NCBI GenBank assembly: GCA_937124965.1
Contig: CAKZLB010000005.1
Span: 62,001-126,000, forward strand
Reading direction: 5' to 3'
DNA: 64,000 nt
Source of the DNA: an uncultured Bacteroidota bacterium
Lineage (GTDB): Bacteria > Bacteroidota > Bacteroidia > NS11-12g > UBA9320
A program made the translations under genes and the position numbers. Below the pieces are notes generated by a model that was given only the letters and a program-made list of their open reading frames with translations, searched no databases and was not told the DNA's origin. Shown piece after piece: positions 17,429 through 27,327 of this stretch (position 1 is the first letter of the stretch; each line of letters opens with the position of its first letter).

Positions 17429-20029
17429 CTATGCATTCTTAAAAACAAACTGCTTATTTTCATCGATGTCAACAACAATCGAATCGGTGGCTGTAATCTT
17501 GCCAGCTAATATATCTTTCGATAATTTGTTAAGCACCTCCCGTTGGATTGCACGTTTCAATGGTCGAGCACCAAAGCTTGGATCATAACCAATTTCACCA
17601 AGCCAATCCATTGCAGCTTCCGTTGCAGAGATTTGAATCCCCTGTTCATTTAACATTTGCTTTAAGATAGAAAACTGGATATCAACAATGCCTCTAATTT
17701 CGTTTCTGCCAAGTGGTTTAAACATTATCAATTCATCAATTCTATTTAAAAACTCTGGTCGTATAGTTCGTTTTAATAAATCAAAGACTTCCGATTTTGT
17801 TTTGGCTTCAATCTCTCCTTCATTGTCGCTTGTCAATTCAAGGAACCGCTCTTGTATCAAGTGCGCACCAATATTCGAAGTCATAATTACAATTGTATTT
17901 CTAAAGTTTGCCGTTCGTCCTTTGTTGTCCGTAAGTCTACCATCATCCAGAACTTGAAGTAAAATATTAAACACATCTGGATGCGCTTTTTCAATCTCAT
18001 CCAACAGTATCACAGAATACGGTTTGCGTCGTACGGCTTCGGTAAGCTGACCACCTTCATCGTACCCAACGTATCCTGGAGGCGCTCCTATCAGCCTTGA
18101 CACGGTGTGTTTTTCTTGATATTCACTCATATCAATTCGAACCATCGAATCTTCTTTGTTAAATAGATACGAAGCAAGTGCTTTGGCTAACTCCGTCTTT
18201 CCGACCCCTGTTGTCCCTAAAAATATGAAACTTCCTATAGGTTTCTTTGGATCTGACAAACCAGCTCTACTTCTTCGGATAGCATCCGAAATTGCTGAAA
18301 TAGCTTCATCTTGTCCGACCACACGTTTGTGCAATTCATCCTCAAGATTTAAAAGCTTTTCGCGTTCACTTTGAAGCATACTTTGTACAGGAATTCCCGT
18401 CCAACGACTCACAACTTCAGCGATGTCCTCATTTCCTACTTCCTCTTTCACCAAACTAGATTCTCGTTGTTTGTCACCAAGTTCTTCTTTTAACCGATTA
18501 AGTTCATCTTGAACTTCCACGATTTTACCGTATCGAATTTCAGCAACCTTGCCAAAGTCTCCAGCACGCTCTGCCTGCTCCGCTTCAAGTCTCAAGTCTT
18601 CAATACGTTTTTTGCTTGATTGGATTCCGTCAACGATAACTTTTTCGCTTTGCCACTTTGCCTTCAAACCATCGCGTTCTTCAGACAAGTTTGCAATTTC
18701 CTCATTCAATGAACTTAGTTTCTTTTTATCGTTTTCACGTTTTATTGCCTCGCGCTCTATCTCGAGTTGGCGAATTTTTCGATCTAATTCATCCAATTCC
18801 TCTGGTACAGAATCAATCTCCAATCGCAACTTTGCGGCAGCTTCATCTATTAAGTCAATAGCCTTATCTGGTAAGAATCGATCCGAAATATATCGCTGAG
18901 ATAATTCAACCGCTGAGATAATAGCTTCGTCTTTTATCCTTACTTTATGGTGTACTTCGTATTTTTCTTTTAACCCACGTAAGATTGAAATTGCATCTGC
19001 CGTATCAGGCTCGTCTACCAATATCGTCTGGAAACGACGCTCTAAGGCCTTATCCTTTTCTATATATTTTTGATATTCTGCAAGTGTGGTTGCACCAATA
19101 GCTCGAAGTTCACCACGTGCCAAGGCTGGTTTAAGAATATTTGCCGCATCCATAGCTCCTTCTCCACTTCCTCCGGCACCAACCAATGTGTGAATCTCAT
19201 CAATAAACAATACTAGTTCTCCATCACTGTCAACCACTTCTTTAATCACTGCTTTTAACCGTTCCTCAAACTCTCCTTTGTATTTTGCTCCAGCAACCAG
19301 CGACCCCATGTCTAATGAAAATATTCGCTTACTTCTTAAATTTTCGGGAACGTCCTCAGAGATAATTCTATGTGCCAGACCTTCAGCGATAGCTGTTTTA
19401 CCCACACCTGGTTCACCAATTAGAATTGGATTATTTTTGGTCCGACGAGATAAAATTTGCAGTAAACGGCGAATCTCTTCATCTCGACCAATCACTGGGT
19501 CAAGTTTACCATTTCGTGCTAACTCGTTTAAATCTTTGGCATATTTTTTAAGCGCATTGTACTGATTTTCTGCACTTTGACTATTTACTTTATTTCCTCC
19601 TCGTAGTTCAACAAACGCCTTTTTGATATCTTTAAGCGAGACGCCTGCGTCTTTTAATAAGTTTCCGATTTGATCTTTAGAGTCAACCAATGCCATAAAC
19701 ATATGTTCGATGCTGACAAAGTCATCATCCAATTCCTTTTTGAATTTTTCTGCTTGGTTCATTACTCTATCGGCATCATTGGTTATGTACGATTTCGTAG
19801 TACCCGATACTTTGGAGTACGACCCTAGTACAGCATTGAGTGCTTGTTCGATTCGTGGGAAATTCGCATTTACTTTTTTTATTGCATATTCAACGATGTC
19901 CTCATCTACCAGTAAAACACCCTTTAACAAGTGTCCCGTTTCTATGGCTTGATTTTCAGCATTTACAGCAATCTCTTGTGCTTTTTGTACGGCTTCTTGA
20001 GCCTTTATGGTGAAGTTATTTATATTCAT
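17429..20029 (-). CDS. clpB: ATP-dependent disaggregase ClpB
   Basis: A complete ClpB (866 aa from the ATG at 20029; an upstream in-frame ATG would add 16 unconserved residues ahead of MNINNFT). Domains in order: N-terminal Clp repeat domain (~1-145), first AAA+ module with Walker A GEPGVGKTA and Walker B LFIDEIHTLVGAG, the coiled-coil middle domain that sets ClpB apart from ClpA/ClpC (~400-525), the second AAA+ module with GTTGVGKTE, and the D2-small domain. It rescues aggregated proteins together with DnaK after heat stress. It stands alone, with a long upstream region holding TCTGACAG/TGTCAGA half-sites. Confidence 0.98.
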   Translation of the reverse strand: MNINNFTIKAQEAVQKAQEIAVNAENQAIETGHLLKGVLLVDEDIVEYAIKKVNANFPRIEQALNAVLGSYSKVSGTTKSYITNDADRVMNQAEKFKKELDDDFVSIEHMFMALVDSKDQIGNLLKDAGVSLKDIKKAFVELRGGNKVNSQSAENQYNALKKYAKDLNELARNGKLDPVIGRDEEIRRLLQILSRRTKNNPILIGEPGVGKTAIAEGLAHRIISEDVPENLRSKRIFSLDMGSLVAGAKYKGEFEERLKAVIKEVVDSDGELVLFIDEIHTLVGAGGSGEGAMDAANILKPALARGELRAIGATTLAEYQKYIEKDKALERRFQTILVDEPDTADAISILRGLKEKYEVHHKVRIKDEAIISAVELSQRYISDRFLPDKAIDLIDEAAAKLRLEIDSVPEELDELDRKIRQLEIEREAIKRENDKKKLSSLNEEIANLSEERDGLKAKWQSEKVIVDGIQSSKKRIEDLRLEAEQAERAGDFGKVAEIRYGKIVEVQDELNRLKEELGDKQRESSLVKEEVGNEDIAEVVSRWTGIPVQSMLQSEREKLLNLEDELHKRVVGQDEAISAISDAIRRSRAGLSDPKKPIGSFIFLGTTGVGKTELAKALASYLFNKEDSMVRIDMSEYQEKHTVSRLIGAPPGYVGYDEGGQLTEAVRRKPYSVILLDEIEKAHPDVFNILLQVLDDGRLTDNKGRTANFRNTIVIMTSNIGAHLIQERFLELTSDNEGEIEAKTKSEVFDLLKRTIRPEFLNRIDELIMFKPLGRNEIRGIVDIQFSILKQMLNEQGIQISATEAAMDWLGEIGYDPSFGARPLKRAIQREVLNKLSKDILAGKITATDSIVVDIDENKQFVFKNA

Positions 20030-20205
20030 GTTTCTAGTTTTACGGATAGTGAATATCAAAAAACGTGAAGTTTTCAATTATCTGACAGAATTGCGTAAAT
20101 TCTAAAAATCACGCTACATTATCAGACAAAAATTCAGTACAACGTATTGATTTACAATATTTTAAAGACAATTTGTCAGAAATAATTAAAAACTAGTCTA
20201 ACTAA
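20030..20205 (-). promoter_or_regulatory. clpB upstream region with TCTGACA / TGTCAGA half-sites
   Basis: Related heptamers occur at 20081-20087 (TCTGACA), 20122-20128 (TCAGACA) and 20174-20180 (TGTCAGA, the exact inverse of the first). No exact TAnnTTTG box was seen on the minus strand. A heat-shock regulatory role is only a suggestion. Confidence 0.25.
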
Positions 20206-20478
20206 AAACAGGACATCGCTGGATTTAAATCACCTAAACATATTGAAATTACAGAATTAGAAATTGACGACAAACCTATACAAAAACTTGCTTGGGAACG
20301 TCAATTCAGGGTTTCTGTCAATAGGCCGGCCAGGCAATCGAATGGAAGAAACGAAGAATCTGTTGATTATAGCGGAATTATTTAAACCTCATCTATTACT
20401 TATCTTAACAACTCAAGCAATATCTCCGTTGAATTTCAGTTAGACCATTATATTCGAAACAATGAAGGTCCACATCAA
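20206..20478 (+). pseudogene. Possible decayed reading frame ahead of the anchored protein gene
   Basis: This gap reads in one frame for 91 codons with a single internal TAA at 20383-20385 and no usable start. The text is protein-like (KHIEITELEIDDKPIQ, WERQFRVSVNR, ISVEFQLDHYIRNNEG). It ends inside the start of the next gene in another frame. No family was recognised. It could be a chance open stretch, so this is only a candidate remnant. Confidence 0.25.
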
Positions 20479-21505
20479 TGAGCCATGCAATGAAAATTGG
20501 GGTCAGATGACACCCAAAGAACAAGGTCGTCATTGCGATAAGTGCGAAAAAGTGGTCGTTGATTTCACGCAATTATCCGATGCAGAAGTAATTCAGTATT
20601 TACACGCTAATAAAAATACCTGCGGACGATTCAACAATTGGCAATTAGAAAAAGAGCTTACACTACCCAAACTTCAAAATCCGTGGACTAATTGGATTTC
20701 AAAATTTGCCTGGAGTTCTTTTTTGTTTGGAACAAGTATTACTGCAAAATCTCAGAGCGAGCAGGACTCTATTACACCCGCAGATTCTATAGAAACTGTT
20801 TCACCCATTATCTACAGCTTAGACAGCTCTAAATCCGTTCTTGGACACATTATTCAGCCAGAAGATAGCAGTTTGCATTGCATTTCGCTGCGTTTTAGTA
20901 TTGACTCAACAGTTATGACCGTATTTGTCGCAGACAACTCATTTGCGTTTCAAGTGCCAGATAGCCTATCCATGCAAAATTTAAACGTGGAAATTAAAAC
21001 GAAGTCTGACACAACAGTTCTACAGTTAACGGATAGCTCATTTGATCACAATAATCTTGTTTTTTTGTATGAAAACGGTTGGAAATTAAAAACGCACAAC
21101 AATGAAGATTCTCTCTCTAGTATTGACTTAAATAAACCTGAAGAATTTACGGTAACTTTAGGTGACACGTGGGTTGAAATTGTTACATCAGGATTTGCGA
21201 CAACTGGGGTTATTATGGTAGACCAACCATCTGGTAACTTTGAACCATTCCCAAATGATGAAATACCTTGTGAGGGCTCTAAAACACTTGACATTCCAAA
21301 CATTTCCGGTATTAAACCTCCGAAATCAAGTGATACGAATCATCAACAATTAAACGAATCGAACAAACTATCTAAAGAACTAGTCGTGTATAAAAAACGA
21401 AACTCTTCCGTTTGGTGGTGGTTGTTGCCGATACCGTTAATTCTTTTAATCTCAGGTTACTATATCAAAAAGAGAGCAAAAACGGTTGACAATGAAACCG
21501 ACTAA
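20462..21505 (+). CDS. Membrane-anchored protein with Bacteroidota N-terminal CxxC domain
   Basis: The first ~55 residues are a domain widespread in Bacteroidota proteins: a Pro-Cys-x-x-x-W start followed by MTPKEQGRHCDKCEKVVVDFTQLSD, with a CxxC pair that may bind zinc. The middle (residues ~60-310) is beta-rich and of unknown type; an Ig or regulatory-like fold is possible. A transmembrane segment near the C-terminus (VWWWLLPIPLILLISGYYI) is followed by a basic tail. Relatives often carry a carboxypeptidase-regulatory-like or TonB-related domain, which I cannot confirm here. It converges, with a 4-bp overlap, on the barrel paralogue gene. Confidence 0.65.
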   Translation: MKVHINEPCNENWGQMTPKEQGRHCDKCEKVVVDFTQLSDAEVIQYLHANKNTCGRFNNWQLEKELTLPKLQNPWTNWISKFAWSSFLFGTSITAKSQSEQDSITPADSIETVSPIIYSLDSSKSVLGHIIQPEDSSLHCISLRFSIDSTVMTVFVADNSFAFQVPDSLSMQNLNVEIKTKSDTTVLQLTDSSFDHNNLVFLYENGWKLKTHNNEDSLSSIDLNKPEEFTVTLGDTWVEIVTSGFATTGVIMVDQPSGNFEPFPNDEIPCEGSKTLDIPNISGIKPPKSSDTNHQQLNESNKLSKELVVYKKRNSSVWWWLLPIPLILLISGYYIKKRAKTVDNETD

Positions 21506-23064
21506 AACAAGCTATACGTAATCCGAATGTTTGTACTAAACGCATTATTTTTCTCATTAAATGTAAATAATTGATTCACATCATTAGCGACGGCTGTATT
21601 ACTTACATCCAAATAATACGTGGGCACTAAAACCTCCTCTATGTATGTTGGTGCCACGCCTCGTCCAGTTATTATAACACTTCTTGGAACTCTGGCGTGT
21701 TCATAATTTAGATTAACGTTCAGACGAAAACGAGGAGAAATATAATAATTGTAATTTGCATTAAGTTGATATCGAATAGTTCGAAAACTGAAAGGTTGTT
21801 CGTCTAAATACCATTGCCCAAATGAACTTTCGCGTTCTATTTGATACTTTGGTAGATCCACAACGCTAAATGATTGTTTGACAGTAAACCATGTACGTGT
21901 AGTCGGATAAAACCCAAAGGTTTGTTCGAGGTGAACTTGTGAACCAGGCAGTAGTGTTCTGCTTTTACTTTCTTGAAATAATAATTTAGAGAAGTTGGTT
22001 GTAGTGCTCTTGCCACTATAAACCCGAAGATTTGTTGTTGATTGCCATGACTCTGAAATTGGTTTATCAATCACATACTCTATCCCAGCAAATACTTGAT
22101 TTAAAATGTAGGTATTATTTATTCTAAAATAACTAATTGAACCAGTTTCAAGTGGGCTGTAGTGTTGTTTACTCCTAAATGGATAAATCGCTGCGCATAT
22201 TCTGGAACCATTATTTCGAATCGGTGTGCCACCAAACATCCAATAATCCATAGTACTTGTAAAGTATGTTGCATCAGTTTTCTCCACGAAGTCATTCGCT
22301 TGATAAAACGAATCAATCATTTTTAGTTGAAAGATGCGTTGTAATCGGTCATCAAAAAAGCGTCTATTCCTTAGTTTGGAAATATATTTAGAAAGTTGGA
22401 GCATGTCTTCTTTTGTCAGATTTCGTGATAGCCTTTTTGAATTACGCAGCTGCTTTACAAGAAACAGTGCTTGTCTAGCATCTTCAACGCGCTCTAGTCT
22501 TCCGTATCCAACTTTAATTGGCAGCCCTCCTGAGAAGGTTGGAGTATTTTCAGTTCTTCGATAAACCTCAGGACTTACAGTATTGCGTCGATAAAGATTA
22601 GACTGAAAAAAAGAATATTTTATCCGAGGTTCTACCTCAATGAAAAACAATCCTTTCACATAGTTTCTCAAATTATAACTTCCACTCGCATGTAATGCCC
22701 AATGGTAACTTTGTTCGGACTGGTTTACATTTGGGAACCAATTTGACCGCGACCCATCACTACTGAGGTTAACATCCAACGTTGACTGAAATTTCCTAGT
22801 ATTTTGATAGACAGTCATATTAGCAAAAAGACCACCGTCTGATTTATTTTGAGTGCTGTAAACTGTGTCGGCACTTAGGTTTTTGTCATTACTACCATTG
22901 GAATTAAGGTTAAACGAGTTATTAAAAGACTGAAATTTCACATCAGTCAATTGGTAGTCCTGAAGTTTGAAGTCGATGTTCTGCGCGTTTACGTGTGACG
23001 CTAAAACGGGGCAAATCACCGCAAGTATTAATAGTTTACTTATTAAACTACTAGCTAAAACCAT
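21502..23064 (-). CDS. Predicted outer-membrane protein, paralogue 2 of a tandem pair
   Basis: The ATG at 23064 was chosen because it places a proper signal peptide at the N-terminus (MVLASSLISKLL...HVNAQ). The longer frame from 23142 would overlap the upstream paralogue. The mature ~490 residues open with NIDFKLQDYQLTDVKF, continue with strand-rich sequence, and contain a helical core (GYGRLERVEDARQALFLVKQL) and a highly conserved MDYWMFGGTPIRNNGSR block. The last third is barrel-like and ends RITYSLF. It is clearly homologous along its full length to the gene at 23087-24613. No known family was recognised. Confidence 0.6.
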   Translation of the reverse strand: MVLASSLISKLLILAVICPVLASHVNAQNIDFKLQDYQLTDVKFQSFNNSFNLNSNGSNDKNLSADTVYSTQNKSDGGLFANMTVYQNTRKFQSTLDVNLSSDGSRSNWFPNVNQSEQSYHWALHASGSYNLRNYVKGLFFIEVEPRIKYSFFQSNLYRRNTVSPEVYRRTENTPTFSGGLPIKVGYGRLERVEDARQALFLVKQLRNSKRLSRNLTKEDMLQLSKYISKLRNRRFFDDRLQRIFQLKMIDSFYQANDFVEKTDATYFTSTMDYWMFGGTPIRNNGSRICAAIYPFRSKQHYSPLETGSISYFRINNTYILNQVFAGIEYVIDKPISESWQSTTNLRVYSGKSTTTNFSKLLFQESKSRTLLPGSQVHLEQTFGFYPTTRTWFTVKQSFSVVDLPKYQIERESSFGQWYLDEQPFSFRTIRYQLNANYNYYISPRFRLNVNLNYEHARVPRSVIITGRGVAPTYIEEVLVPTYYLDVSNTAVANDVNQLFTFNEKNNAFSTNIRITYSLF

Positions 23065-23086
23065 TGTGTGGTCAAACCGTATCACT

Positions 23087-24613
23087 TTAGAATAGAGCAT
23101 AGGTAATACGTAGCGAAAGATTAAATTGATTATTTTTTCCATTTAACCGGTAATAGTTTAGCACTGGATTTAAGTCACCACTACCGTCCAATACTGACTC
23201 AGGAATCGCTCTACCCGTTACATATCTTTTTATAAATTCATCTGAACGCAGGTCAGGAATTCGTTCGTGGGTATAATTCATATTGAAGTTAAAGCGAAAT
23301 CGAGGGGATATATAATAGTTATAGTCTACGTCGATGGTATACACAGAGTGTTGAAAAGGACTGTCATCGAGCACCTTAAACGGTGGTTCAATTAAGCCAT
23401 GTTCAATTGCATCCACTTTCAACCTCGAAACACTAAACTGCTGGGTAATTCGTAACCACGTTCGCGTGGTGGGATAATATCCAATCGTTTGCGATAGGTG
23501 CAACTGACTGCCTTTAATATTAAGCGTATCGTACGAATCGTATCCTAAAAAAGTTGACACATTATTCGTACTTCGGTCACCTTTGTATACACGGATACTG
23601 GTAGTTGATTGCCACGCTTCTGAAATAGGTTTATCGACAATATATTCAGGTCCAAAGAACATCTGATTTATAGATGCAGCTGTAGATCGTTTGAAGTAGG
23701 TACTTGTCCCAGACTCTGTTCTGTCTTGTTTTTCTTGACCTATTCCGCGATAAACAGCTAAAGATACTCGTGCACCATTATTGCGTATTGGGGTGCCTCC
23801 AAACATCCAATAATCCATGGTTGTTGTGTAATACGTTGCATCCAAGACTTCAGAATAATTATTGGCTCGATAGAACGAATCAATCATTTTCAACTGATAA
23901 ATCCGCTGCAATCGATCGTCAAAAAATCGTTTGTTGCGCAGTTTAGAAACAAAGGAACTCAATTCAATCATGTCTTGCTTTGATAAATCGCGTGACAGCC
24001 GTTTAGACTTTTTTAATTGTTGGACCAGAAACAAAGCTTGTCGAGCGTCTTCCACGCGTTCGAGTCGCCCGTAACCAATTTTTAGCGGAAGTCGAAAATC
24101 ATAGTACGGTCGATTTTCTGTGTACTGTTCTTTGATATCGCCAGATTTTGACTGACTTAATGTATTGTTTTGATAAAAGGTATACAAAAACGTTGGTTCC
24201 AATTCAATAAAAAGAAGTGGCCTCACGTAGAATCTATTATTATAACTTGCTGACGACGATATGTTCCAAGTATATTGTCGAGTTTTGACCGTTTTGTCCA
24301 ATTGGTCGTTATTAAGTCGATGTCCATAGGTTTGTCCGTTTACCAACAACAGTGATTGTCGTTGACGGGTATTGGTATACATTTTAACATTGGCTGAATA
24401 GTTAAAACTTGTATGACTTGATGAATTTAGTAATGTATCGGCAGATAAGTTACTATTACTTTCTCCAATTGAGTAAGCGCTTAATGAATTGTTGAAGGAA
24501 CGAAATTTTACGTCTGTCAATTGGTAGTCTTGCAACTTAAAATCGATTTTTTGAGCAGAAGACTTAAACGTCGCGAACACACAAAAAAAGAGAACTAAAA
24601 CACTTCGCAACAT
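23087..24613 (-). CDS. Predicted outer-membrane protein, paralogue 1 of a tandem pair
   Basis: The ATG at 24613 gives a signal peptide ending SSAQ; the longer frame would need a TTG start. The layout matches its neighbour: KIDFKLQDYQLTDVKFRSFNN, an N-terminal strand region, GYGRLERVEDARQALFLVQQL, helices with KLRNKRFFDDRLQRIYQLKMID, the block MDYWMFGGTPIRNNGAR, VDKPISEAWQSTTSIRVY and a barrel-like C-terminus ending RITYALF. The function is unknown. With a 22-bp gap to the next start, the pair is likely one operon created by duplication. Confidence 0.6.
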   Translation of the reverse strand: MLRSVLVLFFCVFATFKSSAQKIDFKLQDYQLTDVKFRSFNNSLSAYSIGESNSNLSADTLLNSSSHTSFNYSANVKMYTNTRQRQSLLLVNGQTYGHRLNNDQLDKTVKTRQYTWNISSSASYNNRFYVRPLLFIELEPTFLYTFYQNNTLSQSKSGDIKEQYTENRPYYDFRLPLKIGYGRLERVEDARQALFLVQQLKKSKRLSRDLSKQDMIELSSFVSKLRNKRFFDDRLQRIYQLKMIDSFYRANNYSEVLDATYYTTTMDYWMFGGTPIRNNGARVSLAVYRGIGQEKQDRTESGTSTYFKRSTAASINQMFFGPEYIVDKPISEAWQSTTSIRVYKGDRSTNNVSTFLGYDSYDTLNIKGSQLHLSQTIGYYPTTRTWLRITQQFSVSRLKVDAIEHGLIEPPFKVLDDSPFQHSVYTIDVDYNYYISPRFRFNFNMNYTHERIPDLRSDEFIKRYVTGRAIPESVLDGSGDLNPVLNYYRLNGKNNQFNLSLRITYALF

Positions 24614-24790
24614 GAATCTTAAGTTTTTTCGTTTGATAAATAGCAAGTTAATGCTTTAGCAAATATAAACGGCAATTTGAAGGTTCAATTGTATTCAGAC
24701 AAGCAACATTCGGAAATCGATATAGATATTAAAAAAAGTATCTTTAAAAGAAATTCACTTTAAAATGAAAACATCTTAATTTCGCCACAT

Positions 24791-25981
24791 ATGGAAGTAT
24801 CCAAGCGACTGCAAGCTGTAACAGAGTCTCAAACCTTAGTCATGACTAAGATGGCTCGCGAATTAGCCGCCACTGGCGTTAGTGTCATCAATTTAAGTAT
24901 TGGTGAACCTGATTTCGGGACACCCCAGTTTATCAATGATGCTGCAAAGCAAGCTATTGATGACGGATGGTCGCATTACCCCCCTGTACCTGGTTATCCT
25001 GAGCTGCGAAAGGCTATCTCAGAAAAATTCAAAACTCAAAACAACTTAGACTATGCGCCTGAACAAATTATTGTTAGCGGTGGAGCTAAGCACTCAATTA
25101 CGAATGTTATATTTTCGGTAATTAATGAGGGTGATGAGGTAATTATTCCAGCACCTTTTTGGGTGAGTTACCCTGAAATGGTAAAACTTGCAGGAGGTGT
25201 TCCAGTGTTTTTAAATTCTTCAATCGATACGGATTATTGTTTTGATATTGACGACTTAAAAACAGCTATTACCCCGAATACCAAAATGATGTTGTTCAGT
25301 TCTCCATGTAATCCAAGTGGTACTGTTTATTCTGAGCCATTTCTACGACAAATTGCTGAAGTACTTGACAAACACGAAGACATTTTAGTTATTTCTGATG
25401 AGATATATGAACATATTCAGTACGGCGACAAACATACCAGTATTGGATCACTAGGGTTGTTAAAAGACCGAGTTGTAACAGTAAATGGATTGAGTAAAGG
25501 TTTTGCCATGACTGGTTGGAGAATCGGTTATATCGGTGCCCCATTATGGTTAGCTAAAGCGGTTGACAAACTTCAAGGACAATTTACGTCAGGAACAAAT
25601 TCTATAGCTCAACGAGCTGCAATTACCGCCATATCTGGTAGTTTGGACGAAACATATAAAATGAGAGACGTTTTCCATAAACGCCGCCAACTTGTGTATG
25701 ATGGTCTGTCTGAGATTGAAGGAATAAAACCTAATTTACCAAGAGGTGCATTTTATGTTTTCCCAGATATAAGCTCATTCTTTGGAAAATCATATAACGG
25801 AAAAACAATAAACAACTCTACAGACTTGTGTCTTTACTTATTAGAAGACGCACATGTGTCGCTCGTTGGAGGTGATTCGTTTGGAAACCCAGAATGTGTC
25901 AGAATATCTTATGCTGCATCTGAGGCCGACTTGAAAAAAGCATTAGAAAACATAAAAACATCGCTTAACAAATTACAGTAA
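24791..25981 (+). CDS. aspC: Class I pyridoxal-phosphate aminotransferase (aspartate aminotransferase type)
   Basis: The 396-aa protein is a fold-type I aminotransferase of the AspC/aspartate (or prephenate) subgroup: INLSIGEPDFGTP, HYPPVPGYPELRKAI, SSPCNPSGTVYS, ISDEIYEHIQYG, and the cofactor lysine in VNGLSKGFAMTGWRIGY. The terminal Arg that binds the substrate carboxylate is in CVRISYA. It transfers an amino group between aspartate/glutamate and 2-oxo acids in the cytoplasm. The stop codon is 1 bp from the TTG start of the next gene, so the two are co-transcribed. Confidence 0.92.
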   Translation: MEVSKRLQAVTESQTLVMTKMARELAATGVSVINLSIGEPDFGTPQFINDAAKQAIDDGWSHYPPVPGYPELRKAISEKFKTQNNLDYAPEQIIVSGGAKHSITNVIFSVINEGDEVIIPAPFWVSYPEMVKLAGGVPVFLNSSIDTDYCFDIDDLKTAITPNTKMMLFSSPCNPSGTVYSEPFLRQIAEVLDKHEDILVISDEIYEHIQYGDKHTSIGSLGLLKDRVVTVNGLSKGFAMTGWRIGYIGAPLWLAKAVDKLQGQFTSGTNSIAQRAAITAISGSLDETYKMRDVFHKRRQLVYDGLSEIEGIKPNLPRGAFYVFPDISSFFGKSYNGKTINNSTDLCLYLLEDAHVSLVGGDSFGNPECVRISYAASEADLKKALENIKTSLNKLQ

Positions 25982-25982
25982 G

Positions 25983-26972
25983 TTGGAAGTAAACTTTAAC
26001 AACGTATTTGATAATTTCAAGAACCTCAACGTCCTGATTATTGGGGACGTAATGGTGGATGAATATTATGTCGGTGATGTAAATAGAATTAGTCCTGAAG
26101 CGCCGGTCCCTGTGGTTTCTGTAACCAAACGAGACAGACGATTGGGCGGGGCAGCAAACGTTGCATTAAATATCAAAGAACTTGGAGCAAATCCAATACT
26201 ATGCTCGATTCGAGGCAATGACATATCAGGGGAATGGATTCATTCTACCTTAAACGAGTTGGGGTTAGATAATGCAGGAATTCTGATTGATCACAACAGA
26301 CCGACAACGATAAAGACACGTATCATTGGCAACAAGTTGCAACTATTGCGCGTAGATCAAGAAGATTGCTCCGAAGTTTCAACCTCCATTGAAAAAAATG
26401 TACTTGACTTTGTTAAATCCCAAATATCGAAAGTGGATGTTGTTATTTTTCAAGATTACAACAAAGGACTTTTAACTAAAAAAGTCATTTCTTCTGGGAT
26501 AAAAATATGCCAAAAACATGATGTCCCAACGTTAGTTGACCCAAAGAAAGATCACTTTTTGGACTACAAAGGTGTCAGCCTTTTCAAACCAAATCGAAAA
26601 GAAATTAGTGATGGTTTAAAGCTAAAAGGGGAACTCGATACTCAAGTCGAAATCGAGAAAGCGATGCGTTTACTAGCGTCAAAGCTAGGCACAAAGCGTG
26701 TGTTACTGACTCTTTCTGAAATGGGTGTCGCTATATTAGACAACGACAACATTCATTTCATGGACGCTCATCCTCGTAAGATAATTGATGTCAGTGGCGC
26801 CGGAGATTCCGTAATAAGTGTTGCCGCATTAGCAGTGGCCTCCTCACTATCATGGAAAGCCGTAGCTGAGTTAAGTAATCTAGCTGGAGGTTTGGTATGC
26901 GAACAAGTCGGAGTTGTTGCGATAGACAAAACAAGGCTGTTAGAAGAAGCGTCCAAGCTGTCTTTGTCTTAG
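25983..26972 (+). CDS. PfkB-family carbohydrate kinase, heptose-7-phosphate kinase (RfaE/HldE domain I) type
   Basis: The motif set is that of the kinase half of HldE: LIIGDVMVDEYYVGDVNRISPEAPVPVV, RLGGAANVALNI, DPKKDHFLDYKG...KPNRKE, and the catalytic DVSGAGDSVISV. The 329-aa length covers the kinase only; the adenylyltransferase domain of bifunctional HldE is absent. The likely reaction is phosphorylation of D-glycero-D-manno-heptose-7-phosphate for LPS core synthesis, but other sugar phosphates are possible. A TTG start is inferred because the conserved N-terminus begins before any ATG. Confidence 0.88.
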   Translation: MEVNFNNVFDNFKNLNVLIIGDVMVDEYYVGDVNRISPEAPVPVVSVTKRDRRLGGAANVALNIKELGANPILCSIRGNDISGEWIHSTLNELGLDNAGILIDHNRPTTIKTRIIGNKLQLLRVDQEDCSEVSTSIEKNVLDFVKSQISKVDVVIFQDYNKGLLTKKVISSGIKICQKHDVPTLVDPKKDHFLDYKGVSLFKPNRKEISDGLKLKGELDTQVEIEKAMRLLASKLGTKRVLLTLSEMGVAILDNDNIHFMDAHPRKIIDVSGAGDSVISVAALAVASSLSWKAVAELSNLAGGLVCEQVGVVAIDKTRLLEEASKLSLS

Positions 26973-27080
26973 GTGTTTCTTACGATTTACAACGTCTTTT
27001 GTATACTGTTTTTACCTTTCATATAAACGAGTAAACCTCAAAGTTATTCAAGTTCCATTAGAGCTTTGGTCGATTTTAGC

Positions 27081-27302
27081 TTAGCTCCAATGTGGCGAAT
27101 GAGAAAAACCCAGTTCCGTTTTTGTAGGTTTTTTCTTGTAATAAATATACTGTTGAATATCCCTAGCTACAATGTCTTCTGTTGACTTTGTAGCATAATT
27201 ATCGAAGGCAAATAAGCTTAATTTGTCGCTTAGGCTTATAAGCCCATAACCGACATGCCAGACAGCCTTTAGGTTTGTAAAGTTATTAAATAGATTATGA
27301 CG
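27081..27302 (-). pseudogene. Candidate gene remnant in the gap before the glucan locus
   Basis: The 355-bp gap between the PfkB kinase and the GH16-like gene holds one minus-strand frame open for 73 codons, bounded by stops at 27303-27305 and 27081-27083 and lacking a usable ATG at its head. The translation is protein-like (LKAVWHVGYGLISLSDKL, KSTEDIVARDIQQYIYY, LGFSHSPHW). The tail vaguely recalls the C-terminus of IS3-type DDE transposases (YI-x-YY ... LG-x-SP), but the match is too weak to call. Nothing else was recognised in this gap. Confidence 0.25.
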
Positions 27303-27327
27303 TTAAGGACGCTATTGATTAGCTAAC

